Below, piece after piece: positions 43,165 to 53,800 of a stretch of 64,000 bases of DNA. Both the position numbers and the translations under genes were made by a program. Under the pieces are notes generated by a model. The model searched no databases. It had not been told where the DNA came from and worked only from the letters and a program-made list of their open reading frames with translations. Source of the stretch: Nocardia sp. NBC_00565 (lineage in GTDB: Bacteria > Actinomycetota > Actinomycetes > Mycobacteriales > Mycobacteriaceae); assembly GCF_036345915.1 (NCBI RefSeq), contig NZ_CP107785.1:496001-560000 (forward strand), in the 5' to 3' direction. The number at the start of each line of letters is the position of its first letter. Position 1 is the stretch's first letter.

Positions 43165-43182
43165 ATCAACGCTGACGTTGAT
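43165..43182. promoter_or_regulatory. Operator palindrome upstream of the BVMO gene
   Basis: ATCAACG-CTGA-CGTTGAT is a perfect 7-bp inverted repeat 83 bp before the BVMO start. Its half-site is that of the TetR promoter palindrome at 36934. A further TCAACG occurs at about 43219. Confidence 0.6.
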
Positions 43183-43370
43183 AGCCGTCTCCCGAATCGT
43201 GGCAGTCCGAGTCGTTGTTGTCAACGTGGGTGTAGATTGCGACAGTAGGCGGCCGGCCTCGAGGTAACTGGGCTCCGAATAAGTAGGCAGCGGTAACTCG
43301 GCCACCATGCGCTTGGCAGCGGTACGCTGATCAGCGTCCGGTTTCCTACGGTGGTGAGGAAGGTGGAGCC

Positions 43371-43931
43371 ATGTCGACGACCGATCGTGACTGGACCAAA
43401 CCGGCGGCTATGGCCATACCGGCTGAAGGCTATTTTGAGCTGGAGCGGGGCCGATACGGCCCGATCTATCCACGGACGCCTGCCTCCTATGGTTTCTCGA
43501 TCATCGCGAAGGTGAAGCCGGGGCGAGAAGACGCTATTCGCGCGTACGGTAAGCAGATAGAGGACGCGGTCGCGAGTAGTCCGGATGTGCTGGCGCCACT
43601 GCGGCTGCACTATCTGCGATGGGTGTTGTTCGATGTCGGCTCCGGATTACATTTCCAATACCAAGGCATCTTCGACACCGATTTCGACAAATACACCGAG
43701 GATGCGGTGGCGCTCTTCGCCCAGACGGGTATCACCACCGTTTTCACCAACCTCGAAGGATTCCCCGAGGATTGGAAAGAAAACCCGAGCGCGTTCGCCC
43801 GATTCGTCCGAGAGCACCACTTTCCGAGCTTCCTCGAATACGGTGAATACCCCTACGTCACCGCCGACGAAATCAAGAAAGCGCTGCGGCTCGAGGCGGC
43901 GTTCTCCGATATGCTCGACCAGATGCAGTGA
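43371..43931 (+). CDS. Hypothetical protein, first gene of the DyP operon
   Basis: A 186-aa soluble protein. It has YGFSIIAKVKPGREDAIRAY, a segment like the start of a ferredoxin-like dimeric alpha+beta barrel (the same fold class as DyP and EthD), and LHYLRWVLFD with HFQYQGIFDTDFDKYTEDAV. It may be a DyP-fold relative without haem ligands or a binding partner. Its last codon overlaps the DyP start, so the two are co-translated. An AAGGTGGAG-like site precedes the ATG. Exact function unknown. Confidence 0.75.
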   Translation: MSTTDRDWTKPAAMAIPAEGYFELERGRYGPIYPRTPASYGFSIIAKVKPGREDAIRAYGKQIEDAVASSPDVLAPLRLHYLRWVLFDVGSGLHFQYQGIFDTDFDKYTEDAVALFAQTGITTVFTNLEGFPEDWKENPSAFARFVREHHFPSFLEYGEYPYVTADEIKKALRLEAAFSDMLDQMQ

Positions 43932-45262
43932 TCACCCCGTCGACGCTCGAGTTCGACGATATCCAGCACATCCTGCTGACGCGCACCCCGGCGATGACGG
44001 GCCGCTACGAGTTCCTGTCCTTCGACGACCCCACCGGAGGCCGGGCCTGGTTGGCCGCCTTGCTGGATCGGGTCCAGTCGGCGGCAGACGCACGCGCCTC
44101 GATGGACAGTTCCCAGCGTTGGATCACCCTGGCCTTCACCTGGGGAGGGCTGCGGGCGCTCGGGGTGTCGGAGGAATCGCTCGCCACTTTTCCCGACGAG
44201 TTCCGTGAAGGTATGCCCGCCCGCGCCGACATCCTGGGCGACACGGGCGCCAATCACCCGGACAACTGGGTGGGCGGGCTGGCCGGTGACGACCTGCATG
44301 CCATCGCGATCTTGTTCGCCCGCACCGACACCGAACACCAGAGGTGCACCGCCGAGCACAACAAGCTTGTGGCCGGCTGCCCGGGTGTGCGGGTGTTGTC
44401 GTTCCTGGATTTGAACGCGACGCCGCCATTCGACCACGCCCATGACCATTTCGGATTCCGTGACCGGTTGTCCCAACCGGTGATCGAGGGATCCGGCGAA
44501 GAACCGACGCCAGGCTCGGGTGCACCACTGAAACCGGGTGAATTCATTCTGGGCTACCCCGACGAGGAGGGGTCGGCTCACGGGCTGCCGCAACCAGAAG
44601 TGTTGTCACGCAACGGCAGCTACATGGCCTACCGGCGGCTGCAAGAACACGTCGGTGCGTTTCGGAACCATCTGCGTGAGCATGCCGACACCCCTGATGA
44701 GCAGGAGCTGCTCGCCGCGAAGTTCATGGGCCGCTGGCGAAGCGGCGCCCCCTTGGTGTTGGCCCCCGACCGGGACGATCCACAGCTGGGTGCGGATCCC
44801 ATGCGGAACAATGACTTCAACTACAAAGAGATGGACCCGCACGGCTACGCAGTGCCGCTCGGCTCGCACGCGCGGCGACTCAATCCACGCGACACCGCAG
44901 TGAATATGAATCGCCGCAGGATGATTCGCCGCGGAGCCACCTACGGGCCGGCGTTACCCGAGGGAGCCCCCGACGACGGGATGGACCGCGGCATTGCCGC
45001 GTTCATCATTTGCGCCAGCCTGGTCCGCCAGTTCGAGTTCGCCCAAAACGTCTGGATCAACGACAAGACATTCCACGAACTCGGCAATGAACACGACCCC
45101 ATCTGCGGCGCCCAGGACGGCACGTTGGAGTTCACAATCCCCAAACGGCCCATCCGCACAGTGGTCGAGGGGTTGCCCGCATTCACCACGCTCAGGGGCG
45201 GCGCGTACTTCTTCCTGCCCGGTATCGGCGCCCTGCGATACCTGGCCGCCCTCGACAGTTGA
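43928..45262 (+). CDS. Dye-decolorizing peroxidase family protein
   Basis: A 444-aa haem peroxidase of the DyP family. Proximal His region GSHARRLNPRD and catalytic Asp region FGFRDRLSQP are present. The conserved GxxDG has Arg in place of the last Gly (GFRDR), which is unusual and close to the distal Asp. The N-terminal region (TLAFTWGGLRALGV) is family-typical. GTG 43928 overlaps the upstream stop. The reaction would be H2O2-dependent oxidation of dyes, phenolics or another substrate. It is flanked by two unknown proteins in one operon. No Tat signal is seen, so it is probably cytoplasmic. Confidence 0.85.
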   Translation: MITPSTLEFDDIQHILLTRTPAMTGRYEFLSFDDPTGGRAWLAALLDRVQSAADARASMDSSQRWITLAFTWGGLRALGVSEESLATFPDEFREGMPARADILGDTGANHPDNWVGGLAGDDLHAIAILFARTDTEHQRCTAEHNKLVAGCPGVRVLSFLDLNATPPFDHAHDHFGFRDRLSQPVIEGSGEEPTPGSGAPLKPGEFILGYPDEEGSAHGLPQPEVLSRNGSYMAYRRLQEHVGAFRNHLREHADTPDEQELLAAKFMGRWRSGAPLVLAPDRDDPQLGADPMRNNDFNYKEMDPHGYAVPLGSHARRLNPRDTAVNMNRRRMIRRGATYGPALPEGAPDDGMDRGIAAFIICASLVRQFEFAQNVWINDKTFHELGNEHDPICGAQDGTLEFTIPKRPIRTVVEGLPAFTTLRGGAYFFLPGIGALRYLAALDS

Positions 45263-45273
45263 GAGGTGACATC

Positions 45274-46287
45274 ATGAACACCCGACCTGGGGCACGCACC
45301 TACAACCAGAACCACATCCCGCGCCCGCACGACGGGCGCCGGCGGATAAGCATCTACTGGACGTGGAGCTACCCGTGGGAGGCCCAACGCGATCCCGCCG
45401 AAATATACAACCGTTTCTCCACGATGACCGAAGTCCGCAACGTAACGTGGCCGGGCTACGAGACCTCCGAGTACGACGCAGCGCACTTCCTGCAAGGCAT
45501 TGCCGGCACACTCGAGCTGTTCCATCGCTCAACTCTGGCGTTTCAGCGGCTGGCCGGTGCGGCGACCGGTCATCCCGTGGCGGTATTCCAGCGCATCGAC
45601 CAGGCCGGCTACCAATTGCCGATCGACGAGCGGATCCTGGCCGACACCGACACGCTGATGGTGTTCGGGCTCGATCACGTCCTCTCCGAGCAGGAAGCCG
45701 CAGCCGAAGAGTGCGCCGCAATCCGGGACTGGCTGCAACGCGAAGGCACCTGCTTGCTATTGGCGCCGCACCACGACGTCGGCTTCACCGACGACTACAC
45801 GCAGCGACAAACTGAATACGAGCATCACGGCGACCCCTTGGTGCCTCGCCAGCAGAGATTCGGCCAATACACGCGCTCACTGATGAAAGCGCTCGACGTG
45901 CCGGTCCACAATAAGTGGGGCCTACGCCCCGCGGTTGTCGACGGCACCGACAAGATCGCTCCCCTGACCGGGTTCCGCGATCTGGACACACCTCAACTGC
46001 TGGATAACGTCACCACCTTCAATTTCCACCCCCATCTGCCGCACTACGAACTCACCGCACCGGAAAGCGAGTCCCTGCGGGTCCTGGGACGTCAGCGCGT
46101 CGACCCCACCCGGCCCCATCCCTTCACCGCGGCCGGTAATACGGAATTCAACGCGCTTATCTGGATGCCACCCAACGGGCAACGTGCCGGCGACATCGTG
46201 CTGATCGACTCCACCAACTTCACCACACTGTTCGGCGGCACCGACAGCCTCGAAAACCTGTGGCACAACCTCGCGACCATGAAATGA
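45274..46287 (+). CDS. Hypothetical protein, third gene of the DyP operon
   Basis: A 337-aa soluble protein, ATG 45274, 11 bp after the DyP gene, with GAGAGGTGA upstream. It contains LLLAPHHDVGF and FNFHPHLPHYEL, His-rich segments that could bind a metal, and ends with GDIVLIDSTNFTTLFGG. The middle (LMVFGLDHVLSEQEAAAEEC) resembles the glutamine-amidotransferase-like or ThuA-like fold used as sugar- or ligand-binding domains, but this is weak. With the DyP and the 186-aa protein it forms a compact three-gene unit. Confidence 0.7.
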   Translation: MNTRPGARTYNQNHIPRPHDGRRRISIYWTWSYPWEAQRDPAEIYNRFSTMTEVRNVTWPGYETSEYDAAHFLQGIAGTLELFHRSTLAFQRLAGAATGHPVAVFQRIDQAGYQLPIDERILADTDTLMVFGLDHVLSEQEAAAEECAAIRDWLQREGTCLLLAPHHDVGFTDDYTQRQTEYEHHGDPLVPRQQRFGQYTRSLMKALDVPVHNKWGLRPAVVDGTDKIAPLTGFRDLDTPQLLDNVTTFNFHPHLPHYELTAPESESLRVLGRQRVDPTRPHPFTAAGNTEFNALIWMPPNGQRAGDIVLIDSTNFTTLFGGTDSLENLWHNLATMK

Positions 46288-46387
46288 CCGCAAGCCAGGT
46301 TGCGCTGAGCCGCCGGTCCCAACTGGCGAGGCTTGGATGGTCTTGTGCTGTTGCGTTGGCTTTGGGACGGCCACGGGAGTGTGGGAG

Positions 46388-49282
46388 ATGAGCGCACGCG
46401 ACGGCCCCAGCCTGCGGCGGTTACATCGCAGCACGCGGGTACTGCTGATCATCCTCGCGGTGTCCGTCGTGTCGTTGCTGGTTATTCCCCGCCTGACCAG
46501 TGCCTATATCAACTGGCTGTGGTTCGGTGAAGTCGGATTCCGCGGTGTCTGGCTCACTGTGCTGATCACGCGGCTGTCGCTGTTCGTCGCGGTCACACTG
46601 TTCGTCGGCGGCATCGTTTTCGCGGCGATGTGGCTCGCGTTCCGGTTCCGCCCCTTCTTCTCCGGCTCCGGGGAGGATGTACTTCGGCCGTATCGCGCCA
46701 TAGTGCTCCGGTGGCCGTTGCGGTTCGGGCTGGGCATCGCCGCCTCGCTGGGGCTCATCTGCGGTCTTGTCGGGCAGTCGAGCTGGGTGACAGTTCAACT
46801 GTTCATCCACGGCGGGTCCTTCGGTGTGTCGGATCCTGTGTTCGGACACGACGTCGGGTTCTTCGTCTTCGATCTACCCTTCTATCGACTCGTTGTGAAC
46901 TGGCTGTTCGCCGCCACCGTTCTCGCTTTCCTGGCCAGCCTCTCGACGCACTACCTGTTCGGGGGTCTGCGGCTGTCCGGAAACACGAGAGGCCTGATTC
47001 GCGCCGCCCGCGTTCAGCTGGCGGTGCTCGCCGGCACGTTCATCGTCGTGAAGGCAGCCGCCTACTGGCTCGACCGATATTCGCTGCTGTCGAGCAGCAG
47101 CAAGGAACCGACTTTCGCGGGTGCCGGCTACACCGATATCAACGCAGTCCTGCCCGCCCGCCTCATTCTCTTCGCGATCGCCGTCATCTGCGCTGCCGCG
47201 GTCTTCGCCGCTGTCGTGGTTCGGGACCTCCGAATCCCGGCGATGGCGACCGCGCTGCTGCTGTTGTCGTCGATCCTGGTAGGAGGCGCCTGGCCGCTGG
47301 CTGTCGAGCAACTCTCGGTTCGCCCGAACGCCGCCGACATGGAACGCGTCTACATCGAACGCAATATCGCAGCTACCCGACAGGCGTACGGCATCGGCAG
47401 CGACAGGGTCGATTACCGAGCCTATCCTGGCGTCGGCACCAAGTCGCCGCCCGACGTCCCGGCGGACGTGACCACGATCGCCAACGCCCGCCTGCTCGAC
47501 CCGAGTGTGCTCTCGCGAACCTTCACCCAGCAGCAACAACTGAAGAACTTCTACAGCTTCCCGACGAATCTGGACCTGGATCGTTACCGCATCGACGGGC
47601 AACGGCGTGATTACGTGGTGGCGGTCCGCGAGCTGACCCCGAATGCGTTGAGCGGCAATCAGACCCACTGGGTCAATCGGCACACCGTCTACACCCATGG
47701 AAACGGGTTCGTCGCCGCACCTTCCAACCGGGTAAACGCCGCGGTCCGCGACGCTGCCGACGACGCCGCCGCCAGCAGCAACAGCGGATACCCCATCTAC
47801 GCGGTCAGTGACATCGCGTCCCTGGCATCCGGGCACCAAGTGATCCCGGTGGATCAGCCCCGCATCTACTACGGCGAGGTGATCGCCCAGGCGAGCCCTG
47901 ACTATGCCATCGTCGGCGGAGGCATCGAACCCCGCGAGTACGACACCGACACCACCAAATACACCTATGCCGGAGTGGGAGGCGTCCCGATCGGGAACTG
48001 GCTCAACCGCCTGGCCTTCGCCACAAGCTACACCGAACGCAACATCATCTTCTCCAAGGCGATCGGTCCCGAATCGAAGATTATCTTCAACCGGGATCCG
48101 CGCCATCGCATCGAGCTCGTCGCGCCGTGGTTGACGACCGACAATAACCCCTACCCGGCAGTTGTGGACGGCCGGATCGTCTGGATCGTCGACGCATACA
48201 CCACAATCGACGGCTACCCCTACGCCAAACGCAGCTCGCTCGAAGCGGGCAGCGACACCCGCATCCGGAATCCTCGAGAGATCTCCTACATGCGGAACTC
48301 GATCAAGGCCACCGTCGACGCGTACGACGGTACGGTCACCCTCTACCAAGTCGACCAGCACGACCCGGTCCTGACGGCATGGATGAACGTCTTCCCCGGC
48401 ACGGTCGAACCCGAGGAGTCGATCACCGCCGAGTTGCGAGCCCACTTCCGGTACCCGGAGGACCTGTTCACGATCCAACGCGAGATGCTCGCCAAATACC
48501 ACGTGGATGAACCACGAGAGTTCTTCACCACCAACGCTTTCTGGTCGGTGCCCAGCGACCCGACCGTTGACACCAACCCGCACCAGCCCCCGTTCTACGT
48601 CCTGCTCGGTGATCCGGACAACGCCCAGCCGTCGTTCCGTCTGGCCAGCGCGATGGTCGGTTTCAACAGGGAATTCCTCTCCGCCTACGTCTCCGCCTAC
48701 TCCGACCCTGAGAACTACGGCAAGATCAGCATCTTCCAGCTACCCACCGACACGCTCACCCAGGGACCGCAGCAGATCCAGAACTCGATGATCTCCGACA
48801 CCAGAGTGGCGTCCGAGCGAACCCTGCTCGAGCGTTCGAACCGGATCCAGTACGGCAACTTGCTCACCCTCCCGATCGCCGACGGCGGTGTGCTCTACGT
48901 TGAACCACTGTTCACCGAGCGGATCTCGACAACACCGAGCGGATCGACGTTCCCACAACTAGCACGGGTCCTCGTCAGCTACCGCGACCCCGGCACCGGC
49001 GGCGTTCGCGTCGGCTACGCCCCAACCCTCGCCGAGGCGCTCGACCAAGTGTTCGGCGCGAATACCGGTCGGCTCGCAACCGCACCCGGCGGCGGCCCCG
49101 CGGCCCCGCCGCCACCGGGCCAGCAGCCCGCGTCACCACCGCCGGCGCCTCCACCAGGGGAATCCCCGCAGGCTGTGGATCAGGCGAAGATCGCCGAACT
49201 CAACGCGCAGATCGAGGCCATCCGCGCGGCGCTCGACCGTCTCCAACAGCAGTTGAACGACCTCGAACGTCCCCGTCGATGA
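46388..49282 (+). CDS. UPF0182 family integral membrane protein
   Basis: A 964-aa protein with about seven hydrophobic helices in the first 290 residues (LLIILAVSVVSLLVIPRL to TALLLLSSILVGGAWPLAVE). A large extracytoplasmic domain follows (VIPVDQPRIYYGEVIAQASP; RNPREISYMRNSIKATVDAY), then a Pro-rich linker and a C-terminal coiled coil (KIAELNAQIEAIRAALDRLQ). This is the standard UPF0182 architecture of actinobacteria; its role is unknown. ATG 46388 follows a GGGAG. Its last 431 bp are duplicated at 24114-24544. Confidence 0.92.
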   Translation: MSARDGPSLRRLHRSTRVLLIILAVSVVSLLVIPRLTSAYINWLWFGEVGFRGVWLTVLITRLSLFVAVTLFVGGIVFAAMWLAFRFRPFFSGSGEDVLRPYRAIVLRWPLRFGLGIAASLGLICGLVGQSSWVTVQLFIHGGSFGVSDPVFGHDVGFFVFDLPFYRLVVNWLFAATVLAFLASLSTHYLFGGLRLSGNTRGLIRAARVQLAVLAGTFIVVKAAAYWLDRYSLLSSSSKEPTFAGAGYTDINAVLPARLILFAIAVICAAAVFAAVVVRDLRIPAMATALLLLSSILVGGAWPLAVEQLSVRPNAADMERVYIERNIAATRQAYGIGSDRVDYRAYPGVGTKSPPDVPADVTTIANARLLDPSVLSRTFTQQQQLKNFYSFPTNLDLDRYRIDGQRRDYVVAVRELTPNALSGNQTHWVNRHTVYTHGNGFVAAPSNRVNAAVRDAADDAAASSNSGYPIYAVSDIASLASGHQVIPVDQPRIYYGEVIAQASPDYAIVGGGIEPREYDTDTTKYTYAGVGGVPIGNWLNRLAFATSYTERNIIFSKAIGPESKIIFNRDPRHRIELVAPWLTTDNNPYPAVVDGRIVWIVDAYTTIDGYPYAKRSSLEAGSDTRIRNPREISYMRNSIKATVDAYDGTVTLYQVDQHDPVLTAWMNVFPGTVEPEESITAELRAHFRYPEDLFTIQREMLAKYHVDEPREFFTTNAFWSVPSDPTVDTNPHQPPFYVLLGDPDNAQPSFRLASAMVGFNREFLSAYVSAYSDPENYGKISIFQLPTDTLTQGPQQIQNSMISDTRVASERTLLERSNRIQYGNLLTLPIADGGVLYVEPLFTERISTTPSGSTFPQLARVLVSYRDPGTGGVRVGYAPTLAEALDQVFGANTGRLATAPGGGPAAPPPPGQQPASPPPAPPPGESPQAVDQAKIAELNAQIEAIRAALDRLQQQLNDLERPRR

Positions 49283-49315
49283 GGTCCGGGTCCTCGGCTT
49301 AACGCCGCAGGCATT

Positions 49316-50530
49316 CTACAAATGCACTCGCCGAACGAGTTCGCGGATTATCGGGAACCAGAGCAGGGTGAGGATCGTCAGCGCGAGCGCGTGCCAGGGT
49401 ATCCGCCACCACCATTGGACCACCGGTGGGAACGATGCTGCGGTGGTGGTGGGCGGTACGGCGAAGGACCAGGCCAGGAAGGCATCGCCGATGGGGAGGG
49501 CGCCGAAGGCGTAGCGTTTGGAGTTGCCGAGAGTGACTGGTACGCCGAGGCTTTCGCCGAGGCCGGTGAGTGGACCGGCGAGAGATCGATCGCCGTGCGC
49601 TCGGGCCGCGCCGATGGCGACCACCGTGGCCGAGGCGCTGACACCGAGAATGAGTGGTCCGGAATCCACATCGCCCGTGCCGTTCCGGCCGTGCGGATAC
49701 TCCCGCACTCCCGGCAGGCCGAGCGGGGTATCGACGAATAATCGGCGGAATGCGCTGTACTGCTCTCCCGCCCACGCGGCATCTATCTCGGGCAGGAACC
49801 GCTGGATCACCGATTGTGACGAGCCGCGCGCACCCTCCAGCACAGGTGTCGCTTGGTGCGGCAGCAGACCGGTCGCTGGGTCCAGGTGCGCGCGCGCCGA
49901 CGTCAGCCATTCGGCGATCACCGACTCGAAACGCGATCCGACAATACGATCGTGCAACCTCAGCGCGGCCACAGCCACCACATTGTCGACCGGCCAGGCC
50001 TGGCCCGGATACGCCGCAAGGAACGGCCCGTCCGTACCGAACGCCGCCGCGAGTGCCTCGCAATCCGCGGTGAATTGTGCCGTCTCCGGTGCGCCGGCAC
50101 CGGCGAGTTCGATCACGGCCCCGCGCAACCGGCTGGACCATCCGGCGTAGAAGACCCCGTACGCCGGGCGCAGTCGCGCATCGAAAACCGCTCGCCCCGA
50201 AGGGGATCCCAAACGCTCCAGCGCCCAGCGCGCCTCCCGAAGCGCCTCGTCCCGATACATCGTGTCGCCGCGCGCGACATCGGCCCACGCCAACCCGTAC
50301 AAGGCGTGTGAAAAGAAGTACCCCTCGGGGAACATGCCCTGCATCTGCTCCCCCAGCCCCGAGCCCAATTCCGCACGGAGAAACCGCAATTGGGCGATGA
50401 CATCGGTACGCGGCTGCTCATCCCGATACAGCCGAACCTGCGGCACGAGGATCAGCAGCGTGAGCAGAGCCACGGCGGCGACATACATCGCTCTCGAGAC
50501 GGTCCGAACGGAGATCACACTTGGAGTCAT
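49316..50530 (-). CDS. Membrane-anchored alpha/alpha-barrel-like hypothetical protein
   Basis: A 404-aa protein with an N-terminal membrane helix (MYVAAVALLTLLILVP) and a C-terminal one (IPWHALALTILTLLWFPII), separated by a helical domain: MFPEGYFFSHALYGLAWADV, then YPGQAWPVDNVVAVAALRLH, and SGPLILGVSASATVVAIGAA. The pattern of paired helices resembles (alpha/alpha)6 barrels such as linalool dehydratase-like proteins, but identity is not certain. It is convergent with the UPF0182 gene and divergent from the ileS leader. Confidence 0.7.
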   Translation of the reverse strand: MTPSVISVRTVSRAMYVAAVALLTLLILVPQVRLYRDEQPRTDVIAQLRFLRAELGSGLGEQMQGMFPEGYFFSHALYGLAWADVARGDTMYRDEALREARWALERLGSPSGRAVFDARLRPAYGVFYAGWSSRLRGAVIELAGAGAPETAQFTADCEALAAAFGTDGPFLAAYPGQAWPVDNVVAVAALRLHDRIVGSRFESVIAEWLTSARAHLDPATGLLPHQATPVLEGARGSSQSVIQRFLPEIDAAWAGEQYSAFRRLFVDTPLGLPGVREYPHGRNGTGDVDSGPLILGVSASATVVAIGAARAHGDRSLAGPLTGLGESLGVPVTLGNSKRYAFGALPIGDAFLAWSFAVPPTTTAASFPPVVQWWWRIPWHALALTILTLLWFPIIRELVRRVHL

Positions 50531-50640
50531 ACATGTGCTGGGCTGCTCTGTCGACCAGCGCCGGGGTCATCTCGGGCTTGCGGCCGAGTCGGTCGATCAC
50601 CTGCGCCGCTGCTACGGCGAGAAACCTCTGTGCTGCTAGC

Positions 50641-50860
50641 CTGTGGGCAACGGCGCTGATCCGGCTATCACCGGGAAGCCTCCGGAAGAACAGAACCGCC
50701 CTTGGAGCGGTTCCCAGTAGAACCGGACGTTTGTCGCACGTCATAGCGACCGAATGAGCGGCACACGGGATCGTGTGCAAGCGGGGTGGTACCGCGGGCT
50801 TCCGGACTCGATGAGTCCGGGTGTTCGTCCCCGCACGGGTTACATCACATTGCCTGTGCG
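50641..50860 (+). promoter_or_regulatory. T-box riboswitch leader of ileS
   Basis: The leader shows the canonical T-box GCGGGGTGGTACCGCGGG at 50781-50798, in which TGGT pairs with the tRNA acceptor end. Upstream, CGGCTATCACCGG (50662-50674) offers the isoleucine specifier ATC in a stem I internal loop. No intrinsic terminator with a T-run lies before the ATG. As in other actinobacterial ileS leaders, control is therefore expected at translation initiation, with uncharged tRNA-Ile freeing the ribosome site. Confidence 0.88.
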
Positions 50861-50886
50861 AGAACGGAATTCGGGAGCCTCGGAAT

Positions 50887-53800
50887 ATGGTCCACGACGA
50901 TCGGCCTGCGTCACCCTTCAGCGTCCTGCCGACGCGAATCGACCTGCCCGAGGCCGAATCGAAGATTATCGACTGGTGGCAGGAGCGGAAGATCTTCGCG
51001 CGCAGTCTCGAGCGGACCGCTGACGGGCCGCGCTGGGGGTTCTACGAAGGCCCGCCTACCGCGAACGGCTCGCCGGGGGTTCATCACGTCGAGGCCCGGG
51101 TGTTCAAGGATGTGTTCCCGCGGTTCAAGACCATGAAGGGGTATTCGGTGCCGCGCCGAGCGGGCTGGGACTGCCATGGGCTTCCGGTCGAACTGGCGGT
51201 GGAGAAGGAACTGGGGCTCAACGGCAAACCGGAGATCGAGAAATTCGGTATCGCCGAGTTCAACGCTCGTTGCCGCGAATCGGTGATGCGGCACGTGGGC
51301 GAGTTCGAGCAGTTGACCGAACGAATGGGGTACTGGATCGACCTGGCCGACCCGTACACGACGATGTCGCCGGAGTACATCGATAGTGTGTGGTGGTCGC
51401 TGAAGCAGATCTTCGATCGCGGTCTGCTCACGGAGGATTTCCGCGTCGCCCCGTACTGCCCGCGCTGCGGTACGACGCTGTCCGATCATGAGCTCGCGCA
51501 GGGCTACGAGACCGTCACCGACCCGTCGGTATACGTGCGCCTGCCGCTACTCGAGCCGGTCGCCGGGATCGACGGCGTCGACCTGCTGATCTGGACGACG
51601 ACACCGTGGACCCTGCCGGCGAACACCGCCGTCGCCGCCAACCCGCATGTCACCTACGTTGTCGCGCGAACCGAGGCCGGGACGTTCCTCGTCGCCGAGC
51701 CGCTCCTGACCGCCGTCCTGGGCGAGGACACCGAGCGACTCGCCGAGATCGCCGGTGCAGAGCTCGCAGGCCTGAACTACCGCCCGGCATTCGACCTCGT
51801 CGACATCCCGAACGCACACCTGATCGTGTTGGCCGACTACGTCACCACCTCCGACGGCACCGGCCTGGTCCACCAGGCTCCGGCCTTCGGCGCCGACGAC
51901 CTCGTCGTATGTCAGGCCAACGGGCTGCCGCTGGTCAATCCGATCGAATCCAACGGACGCTTCTTCGATGACCTCCAGTTGATCGGCGGGATGTTCTTCA
52001 AAGACGCCGACCCGGTGCTGATCCAGGAACTCGAGCAGCGTGGACTCCTGTTGCGCCGCACGGATTTCGAACACAGCTACCCGCATTGCTGGCGTTGCCA
52101 TACGCGGTTGATGTACTACGCCCAGCCGTCGTGGTACATCCGCACCACGGCCGTACGTGAGCAGTTGCACCGCGAGAACCAGCGGACGAATTGGTTCCCC
52201 GAAACGATCAAGAACGGCCGGTTCGGCAACTGGCTCGACAACAATATCGACTGGGCCGTTTCCCGCAGTCGCTACTGGGGGACGCCACTTCCGTTGTGGC
52301 GCTGCACCAATGGGCACGTCACCGCCATCGGATCACGGACCGAACTCGGTCGCCTGTCCGGCACTGACGTATCGGCGATCGATCCGCACCGGCCCTATAT
52401 CGACGCCATCGGCTTCCCGTGCCCGGAGTGCGACACCACCGCCACCCGGGTACCGGAGGTCATCGACGCCTGGTACGACTCGGGCTCGATGCCGTTCGCC
52501 GCGCTGGGATATCCACATGTCGAAAACAGCGTCGAAGCGTTCGAACGTGACTACCCGGCGCAGTACATCTGCGAAGCCATCGACCAGACCCGCGGCTGGT
52601 TCTACACCATGATGGCGGTCGGCACGCTGGTGTTCGACCGGTCCTCCTACGAGAACGTCGTCTGCCTCGGCCATATCCTGGCCGACGACGGCCGCAAGAT
52701 GAGCAAGCACCTCGGCAATGTGCTGGCCCCGATCCCGCTGATGAACGCACACGGCGCGGATGCGCTGCGCTGGTTCATGGCGTGCTCGGGTTCGCCGTGG
52801 TCGGCCCGTCGGGTCGGTCCTGGCCCACTCGATGAAATCTCGCGACGGCTGCTGATGACCTACTGGAACACCGCCGCGTTCTTCGCACTGTATGCGAGCA
52901 ACTCCGAGTGGCGCCCGGAGACGGTGAACCCGCCCGCCGAGCGCCCGGTTCTGGATCGCTGGATCCTGAGTGAACTGCACACGCTGGCGGGTGAGGTGGA
53001 CGCCAGGCTGGAGTCATACGACACGACCGGCGCCGGTCGGTTGCTGTCGGAATTCGTTGACGCGCTGTCGAATTGGTACGTGCGACGGTCACGTCAACGC
53101 TTCTGGGCCGGCGAACAGGACGCGCTGTCGACATTGTTCGAATGCCTGGACGTATGCACTCGGCTGCTGGCTCCATTCGTCCCGTTCATCACCGAACAGG
53201 TGTGGCAGGACGTCGTACGGCCCGGTGACCCGCTGGCGCCGGAGTCGGTGCATCTTGCCGAATGGCCCGTCGTCGATCCCACAGTGATCGACCGGTCCCT
53301 CGCCGAGCAGGTGCGCATCGCCCAGGCACTGGCCGAAGCCGGGCGCGCCGCGCGCAAGGCCAGCAAGGTGCGTGTGCGCCAGCCGCTGGCGCGGGCGTTC
53401 GTCGGGTTGGCGCCCGGTGTCGACCTCCCGCGCGACCTGTTGGGCGAAGTAGCCGACGAACTCAACGTCAAGAGCCTCGAGCGATTGCGAACGGCGACAA
53501 CGGTTCTCGACATCAGCGTGAAGGCGAACTTCCGTGCGCTCGGCAAACGGTTCGGCAAACAGACGCAGGCCGCCGCCGACGCTGTGCACCGCGCGGACGC
53601 CCAGAAACTCGTCGACCAGCTACGCGAAAACGGTTCCGCGGTAATCGACTTCGAGGGCACGGAAATCGCCCTCGGCCCCGACGATGTGATCGTTTCGGAA
53701 CTGCCCCGAAGCGGATGGGTCGTCGAATCGCAGCGCGGAGTCACGATCGCGCTCGATATCGAGATCACCCCTGAACTCGCCGCCGAAGGCATCGCCCGCG

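Noticed and set aside
46874..48583. 569-codon minus-strand frame inside the UPF0182 gene
   Set aside because: A shadow of a high-GC coding region without protein-family features.
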